A DNA stretch of 64,000 bases from Melanopsichium pennsylvanicum (taxonomy: Eukaryota; Basidiomycota; Ustilaginomycetes; Ustilaginales), in assembly GCA_900208305.1 (NCBI GenBank), contig OAPG01000015.1:1-64000 (forward strand), read 5' to 3'. The notes beneath the pieces are model-generated. The model was not told the origin of the DNA. It worked only from the letters and a program-made list of their open reading frames with translations, and ran no database searches. The translations under genes and the position numbers were made by a program. Within the stretch, counting starts at the first letter, position 1. Each line of letters opens with the position of its first letter. This document shows positions 49,389-59,133 of this stretch, one piece after another.

Positions 49389-50618
49389 ATGATTGGGGCC
49401 GCAGCATCTCGAAGCTTCCTCTCTGCTGGTCTTAGGACCCAACGCATCGCCATACCTAACGTCACCTCTTTCGCTGCACGCCGCTCCGTGCTGGCACGAG
49501 TGCAGCTTCGAGCTCTGCACAACTCTGCTCAGCGAGATGCAGCCAACCCTCAATCCGGCAAGCCTGCTTCCGACTCTTGGTCGCACACCAAGCAAAACAT
49601 TAAAGAAGAAGTCAAGTCGGTCCGATCCTCTGTCGAGTCTGCCATCGCTGGTGGATCCAGAGGCGAAGCCATTGAAGCTGATGACAGTGGCACCAGTGCG
49701 GGCGGAGGAGGACCCTCCGGAGCCGCCGAGATCCTCAAGGACGCTAAGAGCATTACCGGAGAAATGGCGCAGGCCGTACCTCAACCTGCACTGCTGTGGG
49801 GTACCGCAGGTATCATTCCTTACGTCAGCACTGCAGGTGCATCTATCTGGCTAGCACGTAAGGAGCACCTTGTGAGCCTGGGTTTGGACAAGTCCATGGA
49901 TAGCGAGACTGCCAGTGCACTGCTTCTGCACGCCCAAAACATTCAGGTTGGATTTGGAGCAGTTCTTCTTTCCTTCTTGGGTGCTATTCACTGGGGATTT
50001 GAATTCTCAAAGTACGGTGGTCGCCTCGGAAACAGACGATACGCGATCGGAGTGCTTCCGCTTGTGCTTGGATGGCCTACCATGCTTCTCGCACCGCAAA
50101 TGGCACTCATCGGTCAGTGGGCCTCGTTTGTGGCGGTATGGTTCATTGACCTGCGCGCCACTACGGCTGGTTGGGTGCCAAAATGGTACTCGACCTACCG
50201 ATTCTGGCTCACGTTTGCCGTTGGCACCTCCATCATTGCCACTCTGGCCGGTACCAACTACTACGCTCCCGGTAGCAGGAGCACTCTCGGTGGAACTGCA
50301 AGAAAGTTGGAAGAGGAAGTCAAGGCTGACGGACCCACCAAGATGAAGTTGTTGGAGCAGAGCGCCAAGGGGAACAAGGGTGGTGTGATCAAGCACACCG
50401 AGGTTGGTGGTGATGTAGAGGCGACCAGCTCGGGTGCTGAGGGTGATTCTTATGTAAAGATTGGAAACGCGAAGAGGAAGGAAGAAGAGAGGAAAGAGAA
50501 GGAAGAGGAGGAGAGGAAGAAGAAGGAGGAGGAGGAAAAGAAGAAGAAGGAAGAGGCTAAGAACAAGAAGGAGGACAAGAAGGACGAGAAGAACGACAAA
50601 GAAGAGAAGGACGAGTAG
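49389..50618 (+). CDS. DUF3429 mitochondrial membrane protein
   Basis: 409 aa, single exon. A basic presequence (SRSFLSAGLRTQRIAIP...) suggests mitochondria. The DUF3429 (TMEM69-like) domain spans about 130-305 with four to five hydrophobic segments: ALLWGTAGIIPYVSTAGASI, VGFGAVLLSFLGAIHWGFEF, YAIGVLPLVLGWPTMLLAP, WASFVAVWFIDL and WLTFAVGTSIIATLAG. The GAIHWGFEFSKYGG and WY...FWLTF motifs are the family's best-conserved parts. The last about 60 residues are almost only Lys and Glu (KEEERKEKEEEERKKKEEEE), an unusually long charged tail. Function unknown; inner-membrane location is inferred. Confidence 0.88.
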   Translation: MIGAAASRSFLSAGLRTQRIAIPNVTSFAARRSVLARVQLRALHNSAQRDAANPQSGKPASDSWSHTKQNIKEEVKSVRSSVESAIAGGSRGEAIEADDSGTSAGGGGPSGAAEILKDAKSITGEMAQAVPQPALLWGTAGIIPYVSTAGASIWLARKEHLVSLGLDKSMDSETASALLLHAQNIQVGFGAVLLSFLGAIHWGFEFSKYGGRLGNRRYAIGVLPLVLGWPTMLLAPQMALIGQWASFVAVWFIDLRATTAGWVPKWYSTYRFWLTFAVGTSIIATLAGTNYYAPGSRSTLGGTARKLEEEVKADGPTKMKLLEQSAKGNKGGVIKHTEVGGDVEATSSGAEGDSYVKIGNAKRKEEERKEKEEEERKKKEEEEKKKKEEAKNKKEDKKDEKNDKEEKDE

Positions 50619-51914
50619 TGTCTCGTTTTGGCTCACTTACACCACAAGATATGGATAACGATGGGATGGCCATCGACGCTTGTACTAGTCTTTCTGAGAC
50701 TTGCGAAGCAAACAAAGTCGCTTGACGTTGGCTGTATCATGCTTCTTTGATCTGTACATACCAATCTTTCGCGCTATAAACAATCTTTTTTTTCGCACTA
50801 TTGTTCATGGCTGTGTCGAGTTGTGGCTGGTCGTGCGACGCTAGCATTCGTTAGCGTCGTTGAATGGTGAGCAACACAGGAAGGTCAAGTATGCAGATGC
50901 GATTGTATCGTATCGTATCGGCCGAGACGATGAGACTAGTCGGCCCATGAAAAGGATCAGAGGGGAATATGCACAAACATGCACAACAGAGCGCACGTGC
51001 GCACCCAATTTCTCATTTTGCTTTTCTCTCTCTCGCCCTCATTTTTTGCTGAGCGAAATTGATCCTGTTTCGAATCTCGTATTTACAGTAGATGTCTGCT
51101 TCGTCAGCTTCCAGTCTATCACTGCGAATCAATGCGAACAGTTAATCAACGCTTGATTAGGAAGGATATAGAATCACAAGGAGGCTGTATGGGCACTGAC
51201 CGAGGACAATTTGTTGCACAAGCTTGAGGGTACGGATTCGAGTCGTACAAATAATTAAGTTAGTGCGACACATGATTTCAAATATAATAATAATTATTTA
51301 AGATTTCATAACTTTTTTTTGGCAGCGAATCGTGTTTGCTCTTTGGCCAACCGAAGGAAGCGCAACAAGCTACGGGTGAATGCCATGGTTTTTATCGTCA
51401 GAATGGCCATCAATTGAGTTGTTTTGCCTCTCTTTTTGCGGTGCATGATCCGTCTGTGACTCAAGAGCGGAAATTTGAAAGGAACAAGCAGACAAACACT
51501 CAATTTTGCGGCGCTCAAGGCAGATTCCTGACTTAAAATACCGCAGGAAGTCTGCGGATGAGAGCAGCTGAGGTACTGTAATTCCACACACAGAACATGC
51601 GATCGATTCTATTCTATACCCGCAGACAGGTCAACTTCGGCTAACCGTCGTCCAGTAGTGGTGCACCTACATACAGTAGTTACTCTCTCACTTTTGCTTT
51701 TGGATCGATCATTCCTTTCTTCATCGCCGTCATTATACCACCACCTCTTCCTTCAACACCAACCCCTGCATCTTGGCCATTCGGTTCCTGTTCCGCCCTC
51801 GCCATTCTACACATCCGGCATCCAGCTCCACATCAATTCACCGCACACTCAAACACCACCAGCCAAGCAAATCGTAGCACAGTCGGATAGCCATACTTTG
51901 CTAATACAGTCACA
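50619..51914. other. Intergenic region
   Basis: About 1.3 kb with no supported gene. A/T-rich around 51250-51320 (TAATAATAATTATT). C/T-rich leader sequence before 51915 precedes VTC1. Confidence 0.4.
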
Positions 51915-52486
51915 ATGTCGACCCAACCACTACTACAACGTACCGCTGGCAAGCGTATCGCCCTTCCCGTCCGCGTCGAACCCAAGGTCTTCTTTGCTAA
52001 CGAGCGAACATGTAGGTTTCAATCACGCTCAATTCCCGAGTATCAAGCAGTTGCATCCAGTCGTGTTTTAGGCTTTGTCGCACCAATTTGGCGTGCACAT
52101 CTCCACTGCTCGCAACTACTATATCTTGATACTGGAATCAAAACCTTTGAATGATGACGCAGTGTACTGACAGCTCTACCTACCTCCTCCCCTCTCGCTG
52201 TTCGGATCGCACAGTCTTGTCATGGCTCAACTTTACCGTCACTCTCTCGGCCCTTGCGGCAGGCTTGCTCAACTTTGGAGACAAGATCGGTCGAATCTCG
52301 GCTGCCATGTTCTCGTTTGTTGCTATGGCCATCATGGTCTACGCTTTGTTGACATATCACTGGCGTGCAAGCGCCATCCGTAACCGTGGTTCGGGTCCTT
52401 ATGACGACAGACTTGGTCCCACCGTCCTTTCGATCATGCTGTTGATCGCGGTCTTGGTCAACTTTATCTTGCGATTCAACGCCTAA
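51915..52486 (+). CDS. VTC1: Vacuolar transporter chaperone subunit 1
   Basis: Vtc1 is the small membrane subunit of the VTC complex that makes polyphosphate and moves it into the vacuole. Exon 1 51915-52011, intron 52012-52214 (GTAGGT...CACAG, 203 nt), exon 2 52215-52486; 122 aa. The join rebuilds the family core [19 protein letters not shown] exactly, then three membrane helices ([55 protein letters not shown]). No SPX or polymerase domain, as expected for Vtc1. The short intron-reading frames are not genes. Confidence 0.95.
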
Positions 52487-53479
52487 TCAGTTGTCCGACA
52501 CATGGAATCGCCTCTTGCGACGTTGCTCGTATCTTGCATGTTCATCCTCGGTCTCGTGCAATTGTCTCTTGTTTGATTTTCGTAAAGTCGTGAAAAGCTT
52601 GTACAACTTGTAGAGATGCTGATGTCGATTCAGCATGTGATTTGGTGATTTTCACCAAGACGAACGGGGAATGCCCCAACTAAATGATGTGGCATGGTCT
52701 GACATGCAAGCTGGCTCTGCTAGGATGTTCATGTTGCGCGAAATGTGCATTGCAATAAGTTGCGGGTCAAGTGTTAACAGTGATTGTGTTAAAACGTGTT
52801 GATCAGACTAAAATGAAATGTGGTTACTGAATTTGAATGGTGTGTTGGGTGAGCAAAAACGATGGTGAATTCGAGAGAAGACTCACATGTCGGGATCCTT
52901 TTTTTTTTTTTTTTTTTTCATCAAGCGAGTAAAGAAAGCCTAATTTTCCCTTCAATCCTCTGCTACAAAGTTTACCCCACCCCCCCCATGACAACCATGT
53001 CAATCCAACCCTAACCCCCCAAAAAAAAAAAAAAAAAAAGGAGAAAGCCCTTTCATCACCACACAAACTCTACACTCGAAACAGCGCGTTTGAGACAAGA
53101 CACGAATGAGAATGAGATTCAAGTCAAGCAATTCAAACGACTGAAAATGAACAAAAGAGAAAACTTTGTGTGTGCGGGGGGGGGGGAAGCGGTTGGTATT
53201 GGGGCCGATACAAGTACAAACAGATTGCGCGTAGAACATTAGGATAATTGTTAGGGAAAAAAAAGGCAAACTTTAGAGAGGCCAAAGGAGAGCAGACTAG
53301 CTGACTCTTGTGTGGTTTGTCTATAACGACACCAACACAATATCTCTCTTTTAGTAACATGATGATGCAAAGGGGGATGCAATGCGAATAGCCGGACGTG
53401 GAAACAAGAGCTTATCAGCGACACTTTTAAGAGCAAGTGTGAAGGAAGAGAAAGTGGGAGGGGGGAGGGGGGGGGGGGG
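52487..53479. repeat. Convergent intergenic region with homopolymer runs
   Basis: No gene. T20 at 52899-52918, a C-run at 52980-52987, A19 at 53021-53039 after CCAACCCTAACCCCCC, and G-runs at about 53177-53186 and 53460-53480. Such runs are prone to assembly error. Confidence 0.6.
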
Positions 53480-54316
53480 TCATGCAGCTATAGTAGCAGC
53501 TGTTGGTGTTGGCGTGCTGGCTTGATCCATGACCATTTCCATTGCTGCTTCTCCAGCCGTGAGACCGACCTCTGCAACGCCCACAGCGCCTATTGTGGCT
53601 GCAAACTCCTGAAGATGGTTCCTCTTGTACTCGAGAATGTCTTTCACCAAAACGCTTGGTCGAATGGGCTTCAAGAGCCAGTCGTCCATCCCCGCTTGCT
53701 TTCCTTCTTCGAAATCGCGGTCTGCGGAATGTGTGGTTGCGGCAACGATGCGGGCTCGTTGATGTGTAAGAATCATTTGAATCACCTGATCCAAGGATGC
53801 TGTCCCATCGAGATTGGGTGGTGTGGCGGATTGCTGCTGCTCGTACATTCGGATCTGTCGTGTTGCTTCGAAACCGTCCATGACGGGCATAGAGATGTCC
53901 ATGAGAACAAGCGCAGGGCGGACAGCGGCGTATTGTTGCACGGCTTCCAGTCCGTTTTCTGCCTCTACCACTTGGATTCCTTGCTTACGGAGTGGGATGG
54001 TGAGCACCTTTCTATTGATGGGATTATCGTCCACTACCAGGACAACGAATGGGAGTGAATCCTCGGGGTGTACTGCGTTGCACATCATCGTGGCTGCTTG
54101 AAGAGCTACTGTGGCAGCTGTTGCATGGGGAGGAGGTGTTGTTGATGGCGAAGACAAGTTGGATGTTTCGTAACACGGGGGGGAAGAAGAAGAAGAAGAA
54201 GAAGAAGAAGAAGAAGAAGAGGAATAGGAAGAGGAAGAAGAAGAGGCAATACATGGATCGTAGGGAGCGCTTGGGGTGGAAGCGACTGATGGTTGCGACC
54301 CCATGACTGCTGACAT
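53480..54316 (-). CDS. Stand-alone response regulator receiver protein
   Basis: 278 aa. A Ser-rich N-terminus with one run of more than ten Ser, coded by an AGA/GAA-type microsatellite (54184-54240), precedes a single receiver domain at about 90-235. The acidic pair is Asp96-Asp97 in VVDDNPINRKVL, the phosphoacceptor Asp140 in LVLMDISMPVMDGFE, the Thr switch near 194 in AATTHSADRD, and Lys216 in DDWLLKPI. An insert of about 20 residues (QQQSATPPNLDGTASLDQ) lies in the alpha4 region. No kinase, HSF or other output domain. DNPINRKVL with MPVMDG is typical of the receiver of hybrid histidine kinases, so it may be a detached receiver or a partner in an osmo/oxidative phosphorelay. Confidence 0.85.
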   Translation of the reverse strand: MSAVMGSQPSVASTPSAPYDPCIASSSSSSYSSSSSSSSSSSSSSPPCYETSNLSSPSTTPPPHATAATVALQAATMMCNAVHPEDSLPFVVLVVDDNPINRKVLTIPLRKQGIQVVEAENGLEAVQQYAAVRPALVLMDISMPVMDGFEATRQIRMYEQQQSATPPNLDGTASLDQVIQMILTHQRARIVAATTHSADRDFEEGKQAGMDDWLLKPIRPSVLVKDILEYKRNHLQEFAATIGAVGVAEVGLTAGEAAMEMVMDQASTPTPTAATIAA

Positions 54317-55529
54317 TTCTATGTTGGTGCTCTTGCCGAATCGAGCTTGTATCGGCTGAAATGGTATCTATGAAAGCCTCGAGTGCCTTTACGCGATAAA
54401 AAGGCTGTACGCTCCAAACTAAGTGATGACTATGAATGCTTGGCGCTGGATGTAGTAGTTGCTTTTGGAGAGGGGGTGGGTAATTATGATGTTGACGCTG
54501 TTGATAAGAGTGAAAATAATGGTAATGGTGATGGTGGTGAAGGAGGGACAAGAAACATTAGGGGACGCAGAGATAGGTACAGCAAGATGAAAGAAGCGGG
54601 AAAAGTTTAGTGGGCAAAGGGAGCGTTGATGTGTGTGATGGTTGCATGTGGGCTGGATGAGAAAGCATTCAAAAGCCGTGATACGGGTCGGCCAAGACCA
54701 GCAAGCGAGGGAGCGAGCGGAGTCTTATTCTGATGTAGTGGTTTGCTACCAGAAGTGAGTGATGAATAAAGATGGAAAGCAAATTTGAGTTGAGTGGGTT
54801 TGGTGATAAAGGCGATCCTTTCAGCCGGATTTCAATGCCGGGTTGGAAAAAGGAAAAGAGAATTATTAATTCACTGAGGTTTAGTTAGTCATTAGACTGA
54901 TTTTCCGCCTCAATTCTACTGCGTTTGAAGCTCGCTACTGCTACTGCGCTCGCCGAGAGAAAGCTGAATTCTAAAAACTGAAATTAATATTTACGCACCA
55001 TGGTACGATAACTCAGCAAATACGTATGTTACGGCAAAAATATAGTGCCATGAGCCAATCCATGGTACCAAGTTGCTCGGCTTGAACCGGTACTTCCTGT
55101 CCTCGCCTAAACCTCTGTTCGGTTGGTTCTATTGTCAGTCGGAGTTGCTCACCTCGCTCAAGCTGGTTAGAGCAACCTACAATAAACCACATTGAATGAC
55201 TCACTCTGGCGTTTGGATTCTATATCTATATCTTGAATCCAATAACAAGTTAAAGAAGGTCATGCTCGGCACTCGGCATCATGCTTGCGTGACCGGCAAA
55301 TCTGTCAGTTAACCAGCCTTTACAAATGCCTGCAACATGGTCTCCGGCACCGCAAACGACTGGCGCTTGTTTTTCACTGCAGCGTTCTTCCGAGACCAAC
55401 CAGCCGTTGAGCAGTGCGACAGTGAGTGACTATAATGAGTGACTATAATGAGTGACTATGATGGGTTGTCTGGATAGTTTTGTTATCGGCGGCAAATGAA
55501 TGATTCATCCTCCGAACATCATTGTCCAC
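54317..55529. other. Gene-poor region with short tandem repeats
   Basis: No supported gene. GAGTGACTATAAT-type 14-bp units occur three times in tandem at about 55422-55463. Confidence 0.45.
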
Positions 55530-55989
55530 ATGTTTGCGCGTTGTTCCGCTCCCATACCAACACGACACTCGATCCTGTTTGGCGTGCTTTTGATGTTGGC
55601 ATGCCTTGTCAGTATCACGCCGTGGTCAGCACTTTTGCCATACAGGGGGCAAAGTGTTGGGAGAGCTTCGCGTGCAACAAATATAAGCAAGCCAAGGATC
55701 AATGCCAAGAGACAGGTAAGCTCACCGACGGAAACGTCGTCAAATCACACACACACATATATACACAGGCCTTAAAGTTTTGGAAGTACAATCAAAAGTA
55801 CATTCCATCTTCGCACGCATCTTGGCCGACAAGCATACTGCAACAGTTGGTTGGTGCAAGGAGCGCCGCTGTACGTCGAGCAAATCCCGAAAAACAGTCG
55901 GGAAGGCAAGGTTTGGTTTAGGGAAGGTTTGGTTTCAGCTCACCTTTCGGAATGTAAATTATTATTATTTTGGTGTTTTCGCTCTTTAA
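55530..55989 (+). CDS. Candidate small secreted Cys-containing protein
   Basis: Weak model: exon 1 55530-55607, intron 55608-55645 (38 nt, GTCAGT...TACAG), exon 2 55646-55715, intron 55716-55768 (53 nt, GTAAGC...CACAG), exon 3 55769-55989; 122 aa. Exon 1 encodes a signal-peptide-like helix (SILFGVLLMLACL). After both joins the frame reads GAKCWESFAC...C, then WCKERRC, all in phase. Size, signal and Cys spacing would fit a small secreted effector. Against it: the first intron is very short, the C-terminus is basic and ends in AT-rich sequence, and other frames are equally open. Treat as a hypothesis. Confidence 0.2.
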
Positions 55990-57592
55990 ACAATAATTTT
56001 AAACGTTTCGGGAACTGAGTTGACAGACAGCGCCAAGGTTGACGAACTGACAAGAGCGAGCTGCAAGAACAAGTTGGCAACAGCAAGCGAGTACGATACC
56101 GAGGCATCCACCAGTGCAGCCGAGCTATGCCAACTTGAACGTCCCCAACCAAAACTGTCGAACGAAAACGGGCACCCCACACATTGCCGAATCGCACCTT
56201 TTGCCTCTACACTCATCTTTCGACCCGCAACAATATGCTTCTCGTCGCTCCGACAAAAGTCATGGATAAAGTATTAACTGCCTATTTGCCGGAGTGGGTC
56301 GATTGTCGGCATCGGCTTCGGCGTCTCACCAAGCCAAGCTACAGCAAGTTTTAATTGAGTTGCGTCGGAGTGTGGATTCACAACATTTCACTTTTAAAAA
56401 CGTTGGACCACAACTCAATTTCACCACTTTCAAGTAGACTGACGTCAACATACACGCGCTAAAGCTCGCGTCGCCGTCTAAAAAATAGGTGACCTTTTTC
56501 AATTTCCGCCAATTTTCCACTCACAATGCGGCCACGTCCTTCTTGGCTGCCCGAGAGAAAGACGAGGATGACAAGTACGGCCAACCTCGTGTCTAATTCA
56601 GATAGACTGCGTGGCATAAGCCCGAATCACCTTGCCGGTCATGTACATCACACACACAGAAACGCGTGTGCTCACTCACTCTTCAAGTATGGTCGCGTAC
56701 AACCGCTGACAGCGTGGAAAGACAGCGTTGGATTGCAAGCGCGCCCTTCGCATCTCACTTTCCGTAGGTCTCCGTGCATGTCATTCAGTCTAGGTCGATT
56801 CACACCTTGTCTAACGCCAACCTACGTCTCCTCACATCCGCTTCCAGTCTATCATACGCCTTGTCATACGGCAAAGCTCCCGGTACGATGTGTGATCGCC
56901 CTCAGCAATACTATATAATCAGCCGTCATTTTCTTCTTTAAGGTCGACCCTATGCAACAACTTGTTCTTAGCCAAAAAAAAAAAAAAATCTTTGCACCGA
57001 TGACGCAACTGAATTCTACACTCCTTCTGTTACAGCTTCGTACGGACGCACACGATTAGCATGCGGTTAGGCATTTGAGTCACCTTTTCTCTTTGTTCGC
57101 TATATAGTTGGCAACGTCATACTCCAATTCAGCCCTTCCGGCACAATTGTAAGAATCATCACTAGCTTCGAAAAGTCTATCTTACCAGCAACAGAGTGGT
57201 TGCTCAATCGCCGGCACTGCATTCACGAATCCGTGGCCGAACCCAGCCAAGTCACTCAAGTGAGGCTGAGGTGTGTGCTTTTGTATTTTGTACTCCAAAT
57301 GCTTTCAAAATTGTCACCCACAAATGCTACCGACACGAGACAAACTCAAAGCCGTCTTTCCATCGTATTCGGAACATTTGATGCCGTTAGAAACGGCTCT
57401 CTCCTGTTGGCACAGTACCAGGCTAAAACAATCAGTGTTCGCTTATTTGGTTGTGTTCGGGAGTACCAAGCCACATGCACATTTGGGGCTGTGTTGCAAA
57501 ACGTCTACGGCGTATGGGAGCGCCAAAGCACCCTTCGATCTGGGATGCTCATCGATGGTACAGTAGATTTCGAAATATAAATCAATCGTTCC

Positions 57593-57630
<38 letters not shown>

Positions 57631-58208
57631 TATCATCTTGTGAGATACCGCTTTTTGTGAGTCAAAATTTGTCTGGCGTACAGGCACACCTACTTGACGC
57701 ATCTCTACACTGAATTCAAAAAAGTGCATTTCTTTCACATTTTTTGACCAAAACCTCTTCTTTTTCGCAACCAAGAGCGAAACTGGATCTTGGACTTCAC
57801 TCTTGGCTCATCACTTGTCCTGCCAAGACCTGTCTACTGTCTCGCTTTGTGTTTCACACCTAGAAAAAAAAAGCGTGGATCGCGTTCCTTGAAGGGAGAG
57901 TAAATGTAAGCCCAAAAAAACAAGGTTTAGACCTTATCCTGCCCCTTTCCATCTTAGTACCACAGCAACAAAGCTTTTATACAAAATTGTACGGATACAT
58001 TGCTCCAAATTCACAATTACAAGTGCCATTAGTTGCTGCAGTGGGAGTGAGCTTTGCAGTGATCAGCCTTTCAAATAGAGCACAGATGTATTACAGGCAG
58101 CGGAACACCAAGCCGGATAAAACTCCTAATTTTATTGGGTTTCAAGTGGGCTGACTTTGGCATGGTGTATATATTATTACAATAGTCCACTTAATTCCCC
58201 AAGGTGCA
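55990..58208. repeat. Gene-poor region with microsatellites
   Basis: No supported gene. A (TTA)n tract of about 12 units lies at about 57594-57631; A14-15 at about 56974-56988. C/T-rich sequence between 56700 and 56900 is not followed by a coding start. Confidence 0.5.
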
Positions 58209-58314
58209 CCGGACATAGCTCAGTTGGAAGTAGCGATGGTTTGTAATTGGAAACCCTAATCCGGTATTAACGGAAAAACACCATAGGTCGCCGGTTCGAT
58301 TCCGGCTGTCCGGA
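58209..58314 (+). tRNA. tRNA-Tyr(GUA) with intron
   Basis: Acceptor CCGGACA (58209-58215) pairs with TGTCCGG (58307-58313), discriminator A58314. D-arm TAGCTCAGTTGG also serves as A box. The anticodon stem ATGGT/ACCAT encloses TTGTAAC with anticodon GTA at 58243-58245; a 32-nt intron (58247-58278) sits directly after position 37, as in all known eukaryotic tRNA-Tyr genes. T-arm GCCGG-TTCGATT-CCGGC holds the B box. A T6 Pol III terminator follows at about 58321-58326. Confidence 0.95.
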
Positions 58315-59133
58315 AATTACTTTTTTCGTAGATTTTTCTGTAGCCTTTGAACCTCATCTGGCCGATGACATGCTGGCCTTCACAGAACCGTCATCCTCTC
58401 AGGAGGTGGATTCACCATGTAAATTGCGGAAGGATGATGCAAAGAGTTACTTGTTTAATAGCGATGGTTTTGGCGATCTTCGCATAGCGTCTTGCGATCG
58501 CGCGATTGCGCCTGACGGCTGAGCCGGTCGTGCGAGTAGCCGATCAATTTTTCTATGTGCGTTGAAAATTAGATTGCCGTAGGGGAGGCGGTGATAAGTC
58601 GCGGATTAAGTTACAAGTAACCGGTGTTAGTCTGAAAGCATACCGTAGTCTGATGCAGTAGAGGTGTGTACATGTGCTGTACAACCTCGTAGAGCAATTC
58701 AGCGCTGAGTGGCGTGACAGGGATAGACAAAGCCAGCAGCATGAGAGGGACACGTTCAATCTCGCAATCTTCGAAAGAAGCGCTTTGCTGTTGACCTACA
58801 GTAAAGTTCCATACAGCAACAGTGCTATTTCCGAGCTCATTTGCGAATCTCCCCACAATTCTTGCACACACCCTTCTTCTCGTCTCCGGCTTGATTTCGT
58901 CCATCGACCGGCTTGCTCCACACTCTTCCCTTCGGACAAGTCGCTTCGTGCTTTGTCTTCTTCTACTTTTCCTTCAATCAGCCGCTCCTTGACTGCTCTG
59001 AGCATCCGAAACTCACTTACCCCACGCCGTCCCCTTTCTTCAAGTCACAAGTGTGACCGGAACGACTCAAAGATTGCCGCCTGATTGATTCCGGCGCTTC
59101 CCACCACCTCGATTGCTTGCTCTGACGGCTTCG
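58315..59133. other. Intergenic region before VWA8
   Basis: This stretch holds the Pol III terminator, then no supported gene. Frames at 58611-59084 overlap on both strands. Bases before 59134 are probably the VWA8 leader. Confidence 0.4.

Noticed and set aside
57200..57580. Overlapping plus-strand ORFs near the TTA microsatellite
   Set aside because: Three frames are open at once, none with a domain or signal, and the region is AT-rich intergenic DNA.
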